The notes: a model not told the origin generated them from the letters alone. 64,000 nt of DNA from an uncultured Methanobacterium sp. (GCF_963665055.1 NZ_OY762015.1:1-64000); one strand, 5' to 3'; counted from the stretch's first letter, positions 1 through 10,604 are shown. Made by a program: numbers and translations.

Positions 1-290
1 TCAGGATCTTTACCAAAAAAAATTGATAGATTTTTTAATGCTCTGTTATATTCATAGGAATTTTCAATAGAGTTATCAAAACTCATTACTTCAAACCAAT
101 CAACCTTTTTAGTATCCCTTGTCACTGTTTTAAATTTATTAAATCCGTTTACATCATTATATTGGAATTTTTGTCCTTCAATGATTGAATAGTCATATCC
201 GTGTATTTTATTATCTGAAATTAAGTTGATAATTTTTTTATTAATGTGGATTGCTAACATCATTAAACTTTGATAAGGTTGGTTGTTCAT
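1..290 (-). CDS. Hypothetical protein, N-terminal part (runs off window)
   Basis: An open minus-strand frame enters from the left edge and begins at an ATG at 290 (alternative ATG pair at 260-263). I read about 96 residues beginning MNNQPYQSLMMLAIHINKK and ending ...NLSIFFGKDP at the edge. No stop interrupts it and the residue mix is rich in N, K, D and Y, as expected for an AT-rich accessory gene. No family recognised. No clear Shine-Dalgarno sequence precedes the ATG. It is divergent from the small genes starting at 919 and probably belongs to the same integrated element. Confidence 0.5.
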   Translation of the reverse strand, partial: MNNQPYQSLMMLAIHINKKIINLISDNKIHGYDYSIIEGQKFQYNDVNGFNKFKTVTRDTKKVDWFEVMSFDNSIENSYEYNRALKNLSIFFGKDP

Positions 291-918
291 AAAATCAAAC
301 CAATATATAAGTATTATATTTCTAATAGAATTATATTATTTAAATTTATTATTAAATACATTTTTTTAAACTATAAACCGTTACATTTTTTTGATCGTAA
401 CGTAGGGATAGTAAGATTTAATTCTACAAATCTAAATTATAACTTATTTTGAAAAGCTTAATTTATATTTAAGTTATTTTAATGGTCTTAAAAAGGTATG
501 TGAATAGTTTAAATAATCTAATTTTGTTAAACGTGTTTTAACTAACTAATTCAGTCTAAGTGCAGTATGAGAAGTGGAATATAGTAATATCAAATTATGT
601 TTAAATTAGTCTAGGACTTCTAAACATAATAAAAGCTGTGATCTAGTAAAAGATCTAGTTATATCTTAGTTAGAGGGGGGAACTAATTAGTTTATTTTTT
701 TAGGATATTGTTCATGACATTATGATCCTTAACTTGTAAAGGATGATAATCAAATTCTGGTTTTAAAGTTTACTACAATCAAACATTTAGATTAAGTTGC
801 AGAAGAAGTTCCTACAACTCAAGTACACTGATTATTAAAAGTGTTAATTCTACTTTTAGAGTAAATCAAATATTAACAGTGTATAATTTGATATATAAAG
901 CGAAAAAAGGTGATATGA
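291..918. other. AT-rich intergenic region
   Basis: About 630 bases without a convincing gene. One plus-strand open frame (270-452) is low-complexity Y/I/F/N and lacks a ribosome binding site. Short partial repeats of TCTAGT and TTAGTTAG type occur around 600-690, and a G6 run sits at about 676. The stretch probably holds divergent promoters for the genes at 290 and 919. Confidence 0.4.
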
Positions 919-1104
919 ATGGTTTTAAACAAAGTAAAATTTGAAGACATAGTAAATGAGTTAAAAGAAGCCCCTGAAATGAATATTTATAAATTAATAC
1001 ATAATTTAAAGTGCTCAAAATCACTTCTTTATTCTAGGATTACTGAAAACGGTTTTAACGGTCTTAAAGACTTGAAAATAAGCATATTAAAAGGAGAAAT
1101 TTAG
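919..1104 (+). CDS. Small hypothetical protein, possible HTH
   Basis: 61 residues. The ATG is preceded by GGTGAT, a good archaeal ribosome binding site, so the gene is probably real. The segment around residues 22-50 (IYKLIHNLKCSKSLLYSRIT) has the look of a helix-turn-helix: helix, short turn, then a second helix with S, Y and R residues. That is inference. It is followed 14 bases later by another small gene and then by a primase-helicase in the same direction, so the three may be one replication or regulation operon of the integrated element. Confidence 0.6.
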   Translation: MVLNKVKFEDIVNELKEAPEMNIYKLIHNLKCSKSLLYSRITENGFNGLKDLKISILKGEI

Positions 1105-1118
1105 GGGGTGGTTGTTAA

Positions 1119-1448
1119 ATGACAGATTACAAACCTAGTAAAAAGGAACTGGTTGATTTTGAAGAACGTTTAACCAGAACATATCGAATTGAGAAAGGTA
1201 GCATTGGAATAGAAAAGTTAAAAGAAATGTGGAAAGAAGAAAAAAGAGAAAAAGAAAATATAAAGATGATTAAAGCGGAACGGCTGAATTTAATAAAAGA
1301 TATATTCTCCGATACTACGGAAATAATGCAACAAACAATTTTAGATGAGTGTTATCATTCGAAAAATACAACAAGTCGTTTTTTTACTATGGCAGAAATC
1401 GAAATGCAAAAAGTAAAAGTTTTAGAAAAGATAGCTGATAATTTATAA
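1119..1448 (+). CDS. Small charged coiled-coil hypothetical protein
   Basis: 109 residues, strongly charged (K/E/R rich) and predicted mostly helical; residues 15-60 look like a coiled coil. The ATG is preceded by GGGGGTGG, a strong ribosome binding site. It lies between the small possible HTH gene and the primase-helicase, all co-directional, so a replication-accessory or copy-control role is plausible. No family recognised. Confidence 0.55.
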   Translation: MTDYKPSKKELVDFEERLTRTYRIEKGSIGIEKLKEMWKEEKREKENIKMIKAERLNLIKDIFSDTTEIMQQTILDECYHSKNTTSRFFTMAEIEMQKVKVLEKIADNL

Positions 1449-1596
1449 TTTTTATATTTTTTAAATAACTTATTTTCCCAATATGAATCCGGATGAGTAT
1501 TTTTATTTTAATTAAATCATTTTTCACATTTTTTATTTTTTTCCGTCATTGATCATTGAAATTCCATATTTAATAAATTTTATGAGGTGAATAATC

Positions 1597-3858
1597 TTGA
1601 AACAAATAAAAATAAATAAAGATATCGTTTTTAAACACGCTCAAAAAGTTGCATTATCTAGTAAATCACAAGTAAAGATGGGAAGAATTCCTAAGGCACC
1701 TAGTATAAACTGGGATAAACAGCCTGTTGGTTATACAGGTTATAATGATGAGGAGTATGGTACAGCCATTGTATGTGATTATATTGATGAATTTGATAAA
1801 TATCTTGTAGTAATAGACTTAGACAGCCCTAAAGATTCTGAAGATATACCTATAACTCTTTTCAAGGAGATATTGCAACCATTAATAAATATTACATATT
1901 CTGTTTCTACACAAGGTAAAGGGATTCATATTTACTTATTAAGTGAATCTAAACCCATAGCTAAACAACCAAAGATTAATATTGATTATCAAACCCATAC
2001 TGGAAAAAAAGGCAGGGGAAAATACATAGTTTCTAATTATATTTATGATACTCAGGGCAATAAGAAGCGTTATTCTAAACTTGCTGAAAGTCCTGATGAA
2101 ATAATAGTTGTAAAAAGTGCTGATGATGTCTTAAATGAGTTATTGAATAAGTTAGAAGAAGGAGGACACCTAAAGACACCAGTTAAGGATTATATGGTAA
2201 ATATTACCGACATTGTAAAGAGTGGTATACGGAAAGGAAAGAGAAATGATTATGTGATGTGTTTAGCTGGATATCTTAGGAAAAATGATTTTCCATTGGA
2301 AAAGACATTGCAGATAATAAATGAATCTTTTAAAGATGATGAAGAATTAGATCACAGGTTTGACACTGTTAAAAGGACTTATGAAGCTGATATTAGTGTT
2401 ATTAATGGTTGGAATGAGTTAAAGAATCATTTAAACGGTTCTGATTTATCAGAGTTAGAAAGATTAGTATCTGGTGGATTAAATCTTAAGGATAAGATAT
2501 TATCAACTTTGAGTAAGAATAAAGAGCCTAGTACTAAAGCTCTTGCTGATTTTGTGAACAGTGAATTGGTTTTATATTTTGATCCTAATCTGAGAAAGTA
2601 CTATGAAAGAGATCAGGAAGGAACAATCAGGGAAATAGATGATACTCGGATCACCGAATTTTTAAATGCAGAATTTGGGGAGAATGAAATATCAAAGGGT
2701 AAACGCAGGAACATCTTGGGATATGTGTCTAAATTAATTAACACCAATTATAACTTGATTCAGTTTAAAAATGGTATTTTAAATACTATTACAAGAGAAT
2801 TTAACGAAGATAAACGCCTAAACGATGAAGTACCTAAATTAACTTTGCCTTTTAACTGGAATGAAGATGCCAAGTCAGGTAGAATTGGTAAATTAATTGA
2901 TGAAATATTGGATAGTCATAGGTATCCTAATAATAAGGAATTATGGTTACGAGCTGTAGGGCATGCTTTTATGGGTACAAATAGGATTGGTAGAATGGTT
3001 ATAGTTCAGGGGGAATCTGGAACTGGAAAATCTACATTGACCACGATTTTAATGAGAATATTCCATGATAAGTATTCTGAAATAAAGACTCAGAATATAG
3101 TTAAGAATGAAAGATTCACGCTTTATTCACTTGTAAACAATTCTATCAACATTGATGATGATATATCGAATGGAATGTTAAGGGGAATAGGTAATTTAAA
3201 TACCATATGTACTGGTAATGGTTTAGAAGTGGAGATTAAAGGTGAGAATAAAGTTATAAAAGCTACAAACCCAGAAATTCCCCGATTATTTGCTAATGGT
3301 AACACTTTACCGCCAGTAGTAGGAACCGGATTTGAAAGAAGACTGTTATTAGTACATGCAAATAACAAAGTTCCATATAAAAATAAAGATGAATACTTAC
3401 AACCAGACATATTATCTGGAAAATACGACCAAGACGGCATAGAATGGTTAGTATATCACAGTATTAATCTATATTTAGATAAAGAAGATGAACCTTTAAC
3501 CAGTGAACAAGATGAAAGATTAATGCAGGAGATATACGAATTTAAAGCATATCCTCATAAAAAAGGAGCTGAAATGATATTCATAGAAAAAGAAGATGAA
3601 TTTATCCTAAAAAAAGAAGCTCACAGATATCTAAAGATGTGGAGTAAACAAGCTTTCAAAGAAGGAAAGATCAGTATTGAACATAGAAAACCTACTCAAA
3701 GACAATTAAACAGAGCTATGAAAGATGCTGGTTATGATGATTCTAGAAAAATGGTTAATCGTGAATCATTCCATGTATATGATGACCTAACAATTAAACC
3801 TGAATATCTTAAACTATTTAAACCAAGCGAAGAAACACAAGCCACAATATATGAATAA
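1597..3858 (+). CDS. Primase-helicase (AEP-like N-terminus, P4/D5-type SF3 helicase)
   Basis: 753 residues; replication protein of a plasmid- or virus-type element. The N-terminus carries a DLD motif at residues 74-76 (VVIDLDSP) and, about 30 residues on, STQGKGIHIY (104-113), matching the metal and nucleotide motifs of archaeo-eukaryotic primases. The C-terminal half is a superfamily-3 type helicase: Walker A GESGTGKS at 472-479 and Walker B-like INIDDD near 517-522, then a sensor-like RLFANGNTLPP stretch. The start is TTG at 1597 behind GAGGTGA, eight bases upstream. Such fused primase-helicases unwind and prime at the origin of integrated elements; the genes before it and the possible origin at 4.7 kb fit. 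Exact family membership is not checked. Confidence 0.85.
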   Translation: MKQIKINKDIVFKHAQKVALSSKSQVKMGRIPKAPSINWDKQPVGYTGYNDEEYGTAIVCDYIDEFDKYLVVIDLDSPKDSEDIPITLFKEILQPLINITYSVSTQGKGIHIYLLSESKPIAKQPKINIDYQTHTGKKGRGKYIVSNYIYDTQGNKKRYSKLAESPDEIIVVKSADDVLNELLNKLEEGGHLKTPVKDYMVNITDIVKSGIRKGKRNDYVMCLAGYLRKNDFPLEKTLQIINESFKDDEELDHRFDTVKRTYEADISVINGWNELKNHLNGSDLSELERLVSGGLNLKDKILSTLSKNKEPSTKALADFVNSELVLYFDPNLRKYYERDQEGTIREIDDTRITEFLNAEFGENEISKGKRRNILGYVSKLINTNYNLIQFKNGILNTITREFNEDKRLNDEVPKLTLPFNWNEDAKSGRIGKLIDEILDSHRYPNNKELWLRAVGHAFMGTNRIGRMVIVQGESGTGKSTLTTILMRIFHDKYSEIKTQNIVKNERFTLYSLVNNSINIDDDISNGMLRGIGNLNTICTGNGLEVEIKGENKVIKATNPEIPRLFANGNTLPPVVGTGFERRLLLVHANNKVPYKNKDEYLQPDILSGKYDQDGIEWLVYHSINLYLDKEDEPLTSEQDERLMQEIYEFKAYPHKKGAEMIFIEKEDEFILKKEAHRYLKMWSKQAFKEGKISIEHRKPTQRQLNRAMKDAGYDDSRKMVNRESFHVYDDLTIKPEYLKLFKPSEETQATIYE

Positions 3859-4029
3859 CATACTTTTTTTTTCTTTACATAATTTTTGCACGATTTGATC
3901 ATTTTTTAATAGATTTCCAATTGTAAAAACTTATTTTAATCTTTACATAAAATTTTTTTTCAAACTGAAAAATAACTACAAAATATACAAAATATACAAA
4001 TTAGAGACCACTTTCAGAAAAAAACTAAT

Positions 4030-4215
4030 TTATTTTTTTAGACATTTCATCATAGTCATAAATCTGTGAATATTTAAAGTAAATTCATTGTGTATTTCTG
4101 AATATTCTGCAATTGATTGACGTATGTGAAAGCTAATTGGATTATAGCTTTTATCTGACAATTCCCTAAATTCTTTTAACATCTTAGGTGGCAACTTTAT
4201 AGTTATTTGTTCCAT
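4030..4215 (-). CDS. Ribbon-helix-helix (CopG-like) DNA-binding protein, possibly N-truncated
   Basis: 61 residues from ATG at 4215. MEQITIKLPPKMLKEFRELS resembles the beta strand plus first helix of ribbon-helix-helix regulators, and NPISFHIRQSIAEY fits the second helix. Such proteins dimerise and bind operator palindromes, often controlling copy number. Upstream of the ATG the same frame stays open for about 21 codons to a TAG near 4277-4279, reading ...SEKISRLKLKEP, which looks like coding sequence, yet no ATG/GTG/TTG is available there. The gene may therefore have lost its N-terminus. No clear ribosome binding site precedes the ATG. Confidence 0.6.
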   Translation of the reverse strand: MEQITIKLPPKMLKEFRELSDKSYNPISFHIRQSIAEYSEIHNEFTLNIHRFMTMMKCLKK

Positions 4216-4452
4216 TGGTTCTTTTAATTTAAGTCTTGATATTTTCTCTGATTCTGATATGATTTCATCTATACCAAACTATTAACATATGTCTTGTTTA
4301 TAATAGGTTTATAACATTTTTAGAAGTTTTTTATATTTTTATTTCGTTATAGCCGTATATTACGAAGAAAACTAAAAAATGATATTTATTTGATAAATAT
4401 AACTATTTTAAAATTTTCATGACATTCCTAATTATAATTAAATGAATATAAT

Positions 4453-4486
4453 CCCCCTACCACCACCGAAAAAAACCCAAAGGGGG
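4453..4486. repeat. GC-rich inverted repeat (CCCCCT / AGGGGG)
   Basis: Perfect 6-bp arms, CCCCCT at 4453-4458 and AGGGGG at 4481-4486, separated by 22 bases with an A7 run. It stands out in a region otherwise nearly pure A/T. On the plus strand it is followed by TTAAAAAATA. It could be a transcription terminator or part of a replication region; no gene ends immediately next to it. Confidence 0.45.
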
Positions 4487-4689
4487 AGGGTTAAAAAATA
4501 GTACTGTCTAAGCTATCCTATTAAATATGGAATTTTAAATCTTAATGTCGCCTGAAATAATGACTAAATTTATATAATGGTCTTTATGTTCTTTCAGGAT
4601 GAATCAGGGTATTTTTAGTTGTAAATTTATAATAATAATACTTTTTTTATCTCTTAAATTGTTTATTTTTTAAAAATAAGGTTTAATAT

Positions 4690-4880
4690 TATTTATTGCA
4701 GTCTACAAACTAAAAAAGACTACCGTGGACTGTATTACTTAGGCATATAACGGTCTATCTTAACTTCTTTTTAAAAAAAGTTCCAGTCCACAGAAGTTAT
4801 AGCTAAAAGTGAGTGTGAACATGATATTGGTTAGGTCTATAGAGGTCTGGGGATACTCAGATGGCTATAGTCCACAGATT
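4690..4880. other. Iteron-like GTGGACT/AGTCCAC cluster, candidate origin
   Basis: GTGGACTG occurs at 4725-4732, its reverse complement CAGTCCAC at 4784-4791, and AGTCCACAG again at 4869-4877. Between the first two lies an A/T near-palindrome (AACTTC-TTTTTAAAAAAAGTT, about 4762-4782). Repeated short boxes in two orientations around an AT-rich core, in a 1.1-kb gene-free stretch beside a primase-helicase, is how plasmid or viral origins look. Function is inference. Confidence 0.35.
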
Positions 4881-4981
4881 TGTAAAATTTTGAAAAATGG
4901 ATGTATACATTGTTTTTTAGAACAAATTTCAATAATTTTTTTGAATAAAATTAGTACAATTTAGGATGTTTATGATTATAA

Positions 4982-5132
<151 letters not shown>

Positions 5133-5347
5133 GTAACTAACCTTTAATCTGTTTTCTTTTGGAGTTATAAAGTGAGTAGAATGGGTTTTGAGATTTGGCA
5201 AGAGCATCACAATATCTACAACACGTGATTTTGAAAGTATTTAAGATAATGTAATGATACTAATTATAGAAAATATAGTTTATTATTCAAAATTTTTCCC
5301 AAAAAACCCTAAAGACAGATAATAATTCTTCAAATAGGGGAATTCAA

Positions 5348-5713
5348 TTGTTAAAAGTCAAAGACAAAATACCATTAGCATTAGGACTACTGGCGGGCAT
5401 ATGGTTTGTACTTGTATATTTAATAAGTCAAACACAATTAGATCTAGCAGGAATCTATTTAATTTGTATTGCAATTTTTTTTACATTAGATGGAATTTTA
5501 GACAACAAATCAGGAATTCTAAATATATTACTAGGAGTAACATTATTAATTTCGGATTTAATTATGTTATTAATACAAAAGGACTCTTTAACCTCATTTA
5601 ATTCAATTATTTTTATTATACTTGCACTATTTTTTTTAACAATAGGTATTGGACTTTATTTAGGTTTTCTACCTGTTAAAAAGTTTAAATCGTGGTATGA
5701 ATTGAGAAAATAG
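5348..5713 (+). CDS. Hypothetical membrane protein, four TM segments
   Basis: 121 residues with four hydrophobic segments (about 10-28, 33-50, 57-78 and 85-107) and a basic C-terminus (KKFKSWYELRK). TTG start preceded by AGGGGA; no ATG is near. No family recognised. The gene sits between the two 151-bp repeats and is the only gene there, so repeat plus gene may have been duplicated or inserted as one unit. Confidence 0.55.
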   Translation: MLKVKDKIPLALGLLAGIWFVLVYLISQTQLDLAGIYLICIAIFFTLDGILDNKSGILNILLGVTLLISDLIMLLIQKDSLTSFNSIIFIILALFFLTIGIGLYLGFLPVKKFKSWYELRK

Positions 5714-5952
5714 AAACCCCCAAATACAATTGTGGAACTGCTACAATTAATAGAAGAGTGAAAACGTACGCAGTGAACTTGGTATGATAATAAAAAATTT
5801 AAAATGATTTAATGAATTTAATAGAATTGATAAACTCCGTTTTTAACTCTCTTAGTGCTAGTTAATACTAGCGGTAACTTATAATATGTAATAATAATCT
5901 AATAATTTGTACATTAAAACAAGCTCTAAATGTTGCACATTTAATACAATAG

Positions 5953-6103
<151 letters not shown>

Positions 6104-6192
6104 ACGGGCTAAGTTTTTGTTTGTATTTTATTCGGAGAATAAAATGATTAGAAGGAGTTTGGGGATGGGGTAAATCATGAATTTTAAAGGAG

Positions 6193-7152
6193 TTAATTCA
6201 TAGCCTCCAAAAGCTCTTTTTTAGCATTTAAAACTTCTTGATTTTCAGGATCTAATTTTAAAGCTTCTTCATAAGACTTCAATGCTTCATCATGTTGTTT
6301 GAGTTTTTTATGTGCTTTTCCTTTACTAAGCCAAATCTCAGCTATTTGTTTCCTGATTTGATCTTTCAAATAAATCTTTTTAAAGACCATTACTCCCCTT
6401 CTTTCCAAATAAGATTTTTTCTTTGTAGAACTTTTATCCAATGCATCTTTATAATAGGTAATCGCTTCAGAGTATTGTCCATTTTGAGAGAATATTTCAC
6501 CTTTATCGGCGATTGCGACATATAATAAATTATCATCAGATGATTCTGTTATGATTCTCTCAATTATTTTTAATGATTCATCAGTTTTCCCAAGTTTCAA
6601 AAGAACGTGAGCCTTCGTACTTAATATTAAATAATCATCCGGATTTTTTCTGAGAATCTCATTTGCTGATCCAATTGATTCATCTAATTTTCCAGTCATG
6701 GCAAGTAATTGTGTTCTGTTAAATAAGGCAATATAATTATTTGGATCTAATTTTAACAAACAATCAAATTTATTTAAGGATTCTTCGAATTTATTCTCCT
6801 TCATTAATTTAATTCCCTCTTTTAACAATCTATGTTTAGCCATTACCTTAGGGGTCATCATAAATGCATAAATTAAACCAACTAATAATAACAAATAAGT
6901 CCCAATACTTGTTAAACTATTAGTTTGGACCAAAATAGAATATATAATAGTAAATAAAGATAAAACAACAACGACAACGAGCATATATTGTTTTTCATTG
7001 AAGTTATTGAGTTTTTCAAAAATAAATGCAATTATCAATGGAAAGAGAACATAAAAAAACAAAACAAGTACCATTGATCCAAATTGGAAGCAGATCAAAA
7101 CCAAAATTAAAAAAGGTATAATTAATAAATTTCTTGTAATTGTTAACTTCAT
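6193..7152 (-). CDS. Membrane-anchored TPR protein
   Basis: 319 residues. The N-terminus (about 1-95) is hydrophobic with roughly four membrane segments; the rest (about 110-319) is tetratricopeptide repeats with the recurring pattern of G/A at position 8, Y/F at 11 and P near the end (for example LNKFDCLLKLDPNNYIALFN and ALKSYEEALKLDPENQEVLN). TPRs bind protein partners, so this is likely a scaffold at the inner face of the membrane. Start ATG at 7152 behind GAGGGG. TPR genes are abundant in Methanobacterium; the partner is unknown. Confidence 0.75.
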   Translation of the reverse strand: MKLTITRNLLIIPFLILVLICFQFGSMVLVLFFYVLFPLIIAFIFEKLNNFNEKQYMLVVVVVLSLFTIIYSILVQTNSLTSIGTYLLLLVGLIYAFMMTPKVMAKHRLLKEGIKLMKENKFEESLNKFDCLLKLDPNNYIALFNRTQLLAMTGKLDESIGSANEILRKNPDDYLILSTKAHVLLKLGKTDESLKIIERIITESSDDNLLYVAIADKGEIFSQNGQYSEAITYYKDALDKSSTKKKSYLERRGVMVFKKIYLKDQIRKQIAEIWLSKGKAHKKLKQHDEALKSYEEALKLDPENQEVLNAKKELLEAMN

Positions 7153-7244
7153 TTAAAAACCCCTCAATTCATATAACTTAAAATAAATTGGAGAAAGTAA
7201 TATAAATATTTAATTTAATGTTCTCAATCAAAAAAAATAACCCT

Positions 7245-7755
7245 CTAAGCCTCTCCCTTCAACTCTTTTAACTCCTTTTTCATCTCCAATAGCTGTCTTT
7301 GTAATTCCTGGAATTCATCTAATGAATATTTTCCTGATGCGGAGTCTTTGACTGTTAGGTGTTCTATAACCTTAGGTAAACCTTTTTAACTCTTCAGGGT
7401 CTGCTAGGAAGTATGCCTCACGAACCCTATCTTTTAACTTGTGTCCCATCATATGCTCCCTGATTTCCCAGGGCATTCCTGCATTTATTAGTTGGATGTT
7501 GAAGAACTTCCGCATCATGTGGCTAGTGGCCTTGTAGAACCCACCCTCATCTGCTACCCAACCAAGGAACCGGTTTAGTTCACGGTAGGAGTGCTGAATT
7601 GCCATAGTAATCATATGGTCGCCACCCGATTTATACCTTGAAAATAAGGCATCATCGGCTTTGATTTCTTCCCTCTCAAATTCCAAGTACCTTTCAATGG
7701 CCTCAACAGCCTCTTCACTAAAGAAAGTAGTGAATTTAACGTGTGAACAGTACAA
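7245..7755 (-). pseudogene. Decayed tyrosine recombinase (C-terminal fragment, frameshifted)
   Basis: The main open part (7372-7755) has the HxxR box (SHMMRKFF), the MGHKL box and the nucleophile tyrosine context (REAYFLADPEELKRF) of phage-type integrases. There is no ATG start: the frame opens only from TTG, with a stop at 7801-7803, and the core-binding domain and first catalytic arginine are missing. At about 7370 the frame is lost at a TAA, but a shifted frame continues as PKVIEHLTVKDSASGKYSL... through a leucine/lysine helix to a TAG at 7245-7247, the usual C-terminal tail of such proteins. So it is an N-truncated, frameshifted relic. Confidence 0.75.
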
Positions 7756-7931
7756 AAGTATTACAATAGATCTAGCATAAAATAAAAAAACCTTGGATAG
7801 CTATATTTTTAATTTTTTACAGCTATTTAATATACGAATTCATTTTTAAATCTAAGAACATTATAACTCTTTGTTTTAACTATAAGGACGCCAGATCCGG
7901 TTTAAATAAAACGAAGATAAAATTATGAATC

Positions 7932-9239
7932 TTAATATCTTGATTCATTAGGAATTTTATCCTTAGAATTAATCTTTCCATTTAGTTTAGATTGTATTTG
8001 AGATATATTCCTAGCTAATTTATTACGTTCCTCATTTATTATGCCTTTTGCTTCTTCATTGGTCATGTCAACATTTCCCAACTTAGTAAATTCGAGATTT
8101 ACCATTTCCATAAGACTTTCTATAACTTCCAGATGTTTTTCTTCATTATGTCGAATTTCATCAATTTGTTGATTTAAGTCTTCATATTGATTTATAACTT
8201 TTATTTCAATGTTATTAGTAGTCAATTGATTAACGACTTTTAAATAATCAGTTTTAATGGCTTCAGGGTCTGGTTTAAAGTAGGCATTTGTTAAACTATC
8301 TGTATTATGACCTAAAAGCCAACGAGTAGTTAAATGTGGTACTTTATTCTTTTCTAATGTTGTGGCGAAATATTTACGTAAATTGTGGCATCTGACTACG
8401 AAACGTTTGTTTACCCTTCTATAATCATAAGATTGGTTTATATAACTAAACGTTGCTCCTATAGCAGTTGGGGCTAGGGCTTTGTTGGGGTTTATGGATC
8501 TGAAAAGTTTGTCTTCCAGGTTAGGTTTATAATCAGGATCTTTCTTATATAACTCTTCTAGATAGATGGTTATACGGTCTAAAGATTCTGGTGAACTAAA
8601 GGTAAAGTAATTATTTCCTGTTTTAATTCTTTTAATATTCCAAAATAGGATCGTATCTGGATTTGCCTTTAGTCTTATTATTAGTTCCTTTAACGTTTCG
8701 GGATACTGTTCAAATGATATTGCATCGAAAAGGTGTTTAAAGGTTAAACTTGAAAGTTCAGATAAACCCATCCCAGATGATAAACCGGTTACAACAATAG
8801 CTTTATATACACTATTACAATGTTCCATAAACCGTTGAATTTCTTCCATAGTGGGTAATTCTGCTATTGTTTCATTATTCCTTGATTTATTTGATTTCCT
8901 TCTTTTAGATCTAGGAATTTCTATATCAAATTCCCTGTAAAATGCTTTAACTAACATTAACATGTGTTTCTCAGTACTTTGATTCAGACCAGATTCCCTA
9001 AGTTCGGTTTTAAAACTGGTCAAATACTTATTAATTTTACGTTTACGAAGCCTAATACCTTCCTCTTCTTCATCCTCTGCTTCTTCAATTAGTTCTGTTA
9101 ATGATTTATTTGTAAAATCAGAATATTTACTTAAACCATTTATATAACTCTTTATACTACTCTCTCTTAATTCACGATTAGAACAAAACTCTTTGAATAA
9201 ACTATCTTTTTCAATTAATGATTTAGTTGTTCCAGTCAT
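7932..9239 (-). CDS. Tyrosine recombinase / integrase
   Basis: 435 residues. N-terminal SAM-like core-binding domain (about 10-115), then catalytic domain: SSGMGLSELSSLTFKHL resembles box I but carries no obvious R at the usual place; CHNLRKYFATTL supplies HxxR, LLGHNT the second His, and NAYFKPDPEAIK the tyrosine. A charged coiled-coil tail follows (about 345-420). Start ATG at 9239 behind GAGGT. Probably the enzyme that inserted this AT-rich region, and it sits next to the switch to conserved chromosomal genes (rimI at 9.5 kb). Distinct in sequence from the integrase relic at 7.2-7.8 kb. Confidence 0.85.
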   Translation of the reverse strand: MTGTTKSLIEKDSLFKEFCSNRELRESSIKSYINGLSKYSDFTNKSLTELIEEAEDEEEEGIRLRKRKINKYLTSFKTELRESGLNQSTEKHMLMLVKAFYREFDIEIPRSKRRKSNKSRNNETIAELPTMEEIQRFMEHCNSVYKAIVVTGLSSGMGLSELSSLTFKHLFDAISFEQYPETLKELIIRLKANPDTILFWNIKRIKTGNNYFTFSSPESLDRITIYLEELYKKDPDYKPNLEDKLFRSINPNKALAPTAIGATFSYINQSYDYRRVNKRFVVRCHNLRKYFATTLEKNKVPHLTTRWLLGHNTDSLTNAYFKPDPEAIKTDYLKVVNQLTTNNIEIKVINQYEDLNQQIDEIRHNEEKHLEVIESLMEMVNLEFTKLGNVDMTNEEAKGIINEERNKLARNISQIQSKLNGKINSKDKIPNESRY

Positions 9240-9489
9240 TCTGTATACCTCACTAATTACGTCACGATCAAAATATAGTAACGTATCATAAGCGAAGTCA
9301 AAATACTCTAATCATAAAAAAAATGGAATCTGTGAATGGATAAGTAAAAATAATGAAAAGTAAAGGATTTTAAGGGTTTATATTGACTAATTTAAGATAA
9401 GTAATTGATTATTTATTCTAAATTATCATTGATTTAGATAATTCAAGTTATATGTTAAAAACTTACATAATTTCAGGATAAATCAGTTA

Positions 9490-9978
9490 TCAGTCTTTAA
9501 GCTTTTTATGGGAGGTATTTTTAGTTATTGGTGTGTATTCAACGTCTTCCAGTACTTTTCCCATGACTACTGCATCTTCCCCATCTTCATAATACTTCAT
9601 TAAATGGGCTTTTTCCACGAAACCTAATTTTTGATAGAATTTACGTGCGTCATGATTTCCTTTCCGTACTTCCAGACGGATGTTACTCACATGATACTTT
9701 TTGAAGATTTCCAGTGCTGTTTTTACCAGTTTTGATCCAACCTTCTTTCTATAATATTTTTGATCCACGGCAAGAGAAATAATATGACCTTCATCCTCAA
9801 ATCTAATCCAAAATATAATATACCCCACCACAATATTATCTTCTTGGGCCACCAGGAAACCAGCCCCCAAATTATAAATATCCACTAAAACATTGGATGG
9901 GTATGGATCATCAAAGGAGGCTAATTCAATTTCCAGGACTCTCTTAAGGTCTGGACGTTTGAATTCTCTTATTATCAT
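9490..9978 (-). CDS. rimI: GNAT N-acetyltransferase, RimI-like
   Basis: About 162 residues. Single GNAT domain; acetyl-CoA-dependent acetylation, in this family of protein N-termini. HIISLAVDQKYYRKKVGSKL covers strand 4 and the pyrophosphate loop (the first loop glycine is replaced by K), and RLEVRKGNHDARKFYQKLGF is the typical RimI C-terminal motif. An ATG at 9990 lies in the same frame, but GGAG is placed correctly for the ATG at 9978, so I use that start. Head-to-head with the UPF0146 gene only 27 bases away. Confidence 0.85.
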   Translation of the reverse strand: MIIREFKRPDLKRVLEIELASFDDPYPSNVLVDIYNLGAGFLVAQEDNIVVGYIIFWIRFEDEGHIISLAVDQKYYRKKVGSKLVKTALEIFKKYHVSNIRLEVRKGNHDARKFYQKLGFVEKAHLMKYYEDGEDAVVMGKVLEDVEYTPITKNTSHKKLKD

Positions 9979-10005
9979 ATATTTCTCCATTTACAAGTGA
10001 TAAAA

Positions 10006-10395
<390 letters not shown>

Positions 10396-10604
10396 GGGTT
10401 TATAAATAAATTTATGAGTTTATAATTAACGAGTTTATAAAGAATATCTTAATTGATGTGCAAACTTGAGTATAAAATTGAGATATCTTAAGTGGATGGT
10501 GCAAGTTACTCTGGTATTTTAACATAACTTTGAGATATAAATCATATTATTTTTCAGATTATATTCAATAAGATTGTAATTTCAGTATTTTAGGTGCATT
10601 TCTC

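Noticed and set aside
270..452. Open frame of 60 codons on the plus strand
   Set aside because: Low-complexity I/Y/F/N content, no ribosome binding site, overlaps the start of the better-supported minus-strand gene.
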